Source: Rhodoferax sp. OV413
GTDB lineage: Bacteria; Pseudomonadota; Gammaproteobacteria; Burkholderiales; Burkholderiaceae_C
NCBI GenBank assembly: GCA_945861195.1
Contig: CAMATS010000136.1
Span: forward strand, 1 to 6,348
DNA: 6,348 bases
Direction of reading: 5' to 3'
In this document: positions 5,718-6,348 of the stretch, in pieces
Numbering within the stretch: position 1 is the stretch's first letter
Layout: the number at the start of each line of letters is the position of its first letter
Made by a program: the position numbers and the translations under genes
The notes under the pieces: model-generated
Told to the model about the DNA's origin: nothing
Database searches by the model: none
The model's input: the letters and a program-made list of their open reading frames with translations, nothing else

Positions 5718-5773
5718 GATAATTCCTGCCGGCCCGGTTCTTGGGCTGTCCATCCACCTATCCGCAAGCCACC

Positions 5774-6028
5774 ATGTCTGACCTGAAAACCCAATTCAAC
5801 GCCGCCGTCGCCAACTCAAAAGACCTGAGCGAACGCCCCGATAACCTGACCATGCTCAAAATCTATGGTCTGTACAAGCAGGCCAGTCTGGGCGATAACA
5901 AGGAAACCAGGCCCGGCTTCAGCGACATGGTGGGCCGCGCCAAGTGGGAGGCGTGGAACGGCTTGAAGGGCACCGCTGCAGACGATGCCATGCAGCAGTA
6001 TGTCGATTTGATCGAATCTTTGAGCTAA
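5774..6028 (+). CDS. Acyl-CoA-binding protein (ACBP family)
   Basis: A small cytosolic protein that binds long-chain acyl-CoA esters and buffers or delivers them to acyl-CoA-using enzymes. With the start at 5774 it has 84 residues, matching the usual 85-90 of ACBP (PF00887); the in-frame ATG at 5741 would add 11 residues without family support. It begins MSDLKTQFNAAVANSK and contains the signature LTMLKIYGLYKQASLGD. All five ligand-contact residues of bovine ACBP (Tyr28, Tyr31, Lys32, Lys54, Tyr73) have counterparts here at Tyr31, Tyr34, Lys35, Lys57 (AKWEAWNGLKG) and Tyr76, at a constant offset of three. ACBP is universal in eukaryotes and patchy in bacteria. Here it follows the phasin and TetR genes on the same strand and converges with a PHA-system gene, suggesting a link between acyl-CoA supply and PHA storage; that link is inference. 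Its ribosome binding site is weak. Confidence 0.95.
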   Translation: MSDLKTQFNAAVANSKDLSERPDNLTMLKIYGLYKQASLGDNKETRPGFSDMVGRAKWEAWNGLKGTAADDAMQQYVDLIESLS

Positions 6029-6339
6029 AGAAGGTCCTGACGGCCTGGTGTGGCAGCCAGCAGCTGATCAAGATTTTTTTGCAAGTCGGCCTCAATGCGG
6101 TCTTTGAAAGCACTCAGCAGAAAACCGAGTTTGGCGGTCAGCTCAAATTGTGTGGAGCTGACTCGCAGCGTGCCGCTCACACCCGGGCGGCTGAAATTGG
6201 CCAGGTCTTCCTGCCCTGTCTCTTGGTAAGTGCAGCGCAGGCCAAACTCATGCCTGGCCTGTGCCACCCAGACCAAGGCGACTTCCCGGGCTCGGGGCAG
6301 GCCCAGGCCGTGGTCTCGTGCCAGATGGATTTCAGCCAT
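6025..6339 (-). CDS. Polyhydroxyalkanoic acid system protein (PHA_gran_rgn family)
   Basis: A 104-residue protein of the PHA_gran_rgn family (PF09650), small proteins found with phasin and PHA genes in proteobacteria. The biochemical role is not established; the family name reflects its genomic neighbourhood. Visible features are the N-terminal MAEIHLARDHGLGLPRARE, a helix continuing to RHEFGLRC, then FSRPGVSGTLRVSSTQFELTAKLGFLL (residues 49-75, written here as the key landmark: RPGVSGTLRV and AKLGFLL), and a final amphipathic helix SAFKDRIEADLQKNLDQLL. It is soluble with no signal peptide or membrane segment. The start at 6339 gives the family N-terminus; a TGA immediately upstream (6342-6340) touches the ATG (TGAATG), which could be the end of a coupled upstream gene outside the window. 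Its TAG stop overlaps the TAA of the acyl-CoA-binding gene by 4 bp, so the two converge with no room for a terminator. Confidence 0.9.
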   Translation of the reverse strand: MAEIHLARDHGLGLPRAREVALVWVAQARHEFGLRCTYQETGQEDLANFSRPGVSGTLRVSSTQFELTAKLGFLLSAFKDRIEADLQKNLDQLLAATPGRQDLL

Positions 6340-6348
6340 TCAGAGCCC

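Overview
The window looks like chromosomal DNA of a high-GC betaproteobacterium, most likely Burkholderiales/Comamonadaceae (Rhodoferax- or Polaromonas-like). This placement is an inference from gene content and composition: a phasin, TetR regulator, acyl-CoA-binding protein and PHA-system protein cluster beside nucleotide-sugar genes, with GC near 60-65% over much of the window. No species can be named from the sequence alone. There are nine protein-coding genes and no tRNA, rRNA, CRISPR array or insertion sequence that I can see.

Left half (about 1-4287, all on the minus strand and read right to left): a nucleotide-sugar operon rmlB > rmlD > fcl > DUF4160 gene > gmd. RmlB and RmlD are the second and fourth enzymes of dTDP-L-rhamnose synthesis. 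Gmd and Fcl together convert GDP-D-mannose to GDP-L-fucose. The genes are tightly packed: rmlB and rmlD overlap in ATGA, the DUF4160 gene has its ribosome binding site on the fcl stop codon, and gmd starts 2 bp after the DUF4160 stop. The operon supplies two 6-deoxyhexose donors, presumably for O-antigen, capsule or exopolysaccharide. rmlA and rmlC are not in the window. gmd runs off the left edge and lacks its last codons. GC content falls in steps along the operon (about 63-65% in rmlB/rmlD, 56% in fcl, 41% in the DUF4160 gene, 45-50% in gmd, by hand count), which suggests it was assembled from parts of different origin.

Middle (4288-4487): a 200-bp divergent intergenic region. It holds a nested inverted repeat (4313-4368), a weak sigma-54-like element (4388-4403) and a clear ribosome binding site for the phasin gene.

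Right half (4488-6348): a small polyhydroxyalkanoate (PHA) and acyl-CoA cluster. A phasin with a lysine/arginine-rich tail is followed 9 bp later by a TetR-family regulator, then, after 92 bp with two palindromes, by an acyl-CoA-binding protein. A PHA_gran_rgn-type protein lies on the opposite strand, and its stop codon overlaps that of the acyl-CoA-binding gene by 4 bp. The four genes plausibly serve granule surface coating, regulation and acyl-CoA buffering.

I do not see a clearly new multi-gene system. The points most worth a second look are the DUF4160 gene wedged between fcl and gmd, the nested inverted repeat upstream of rmlB, and the bacterial acyl-CoA-binding protein inside a PHA gene group.
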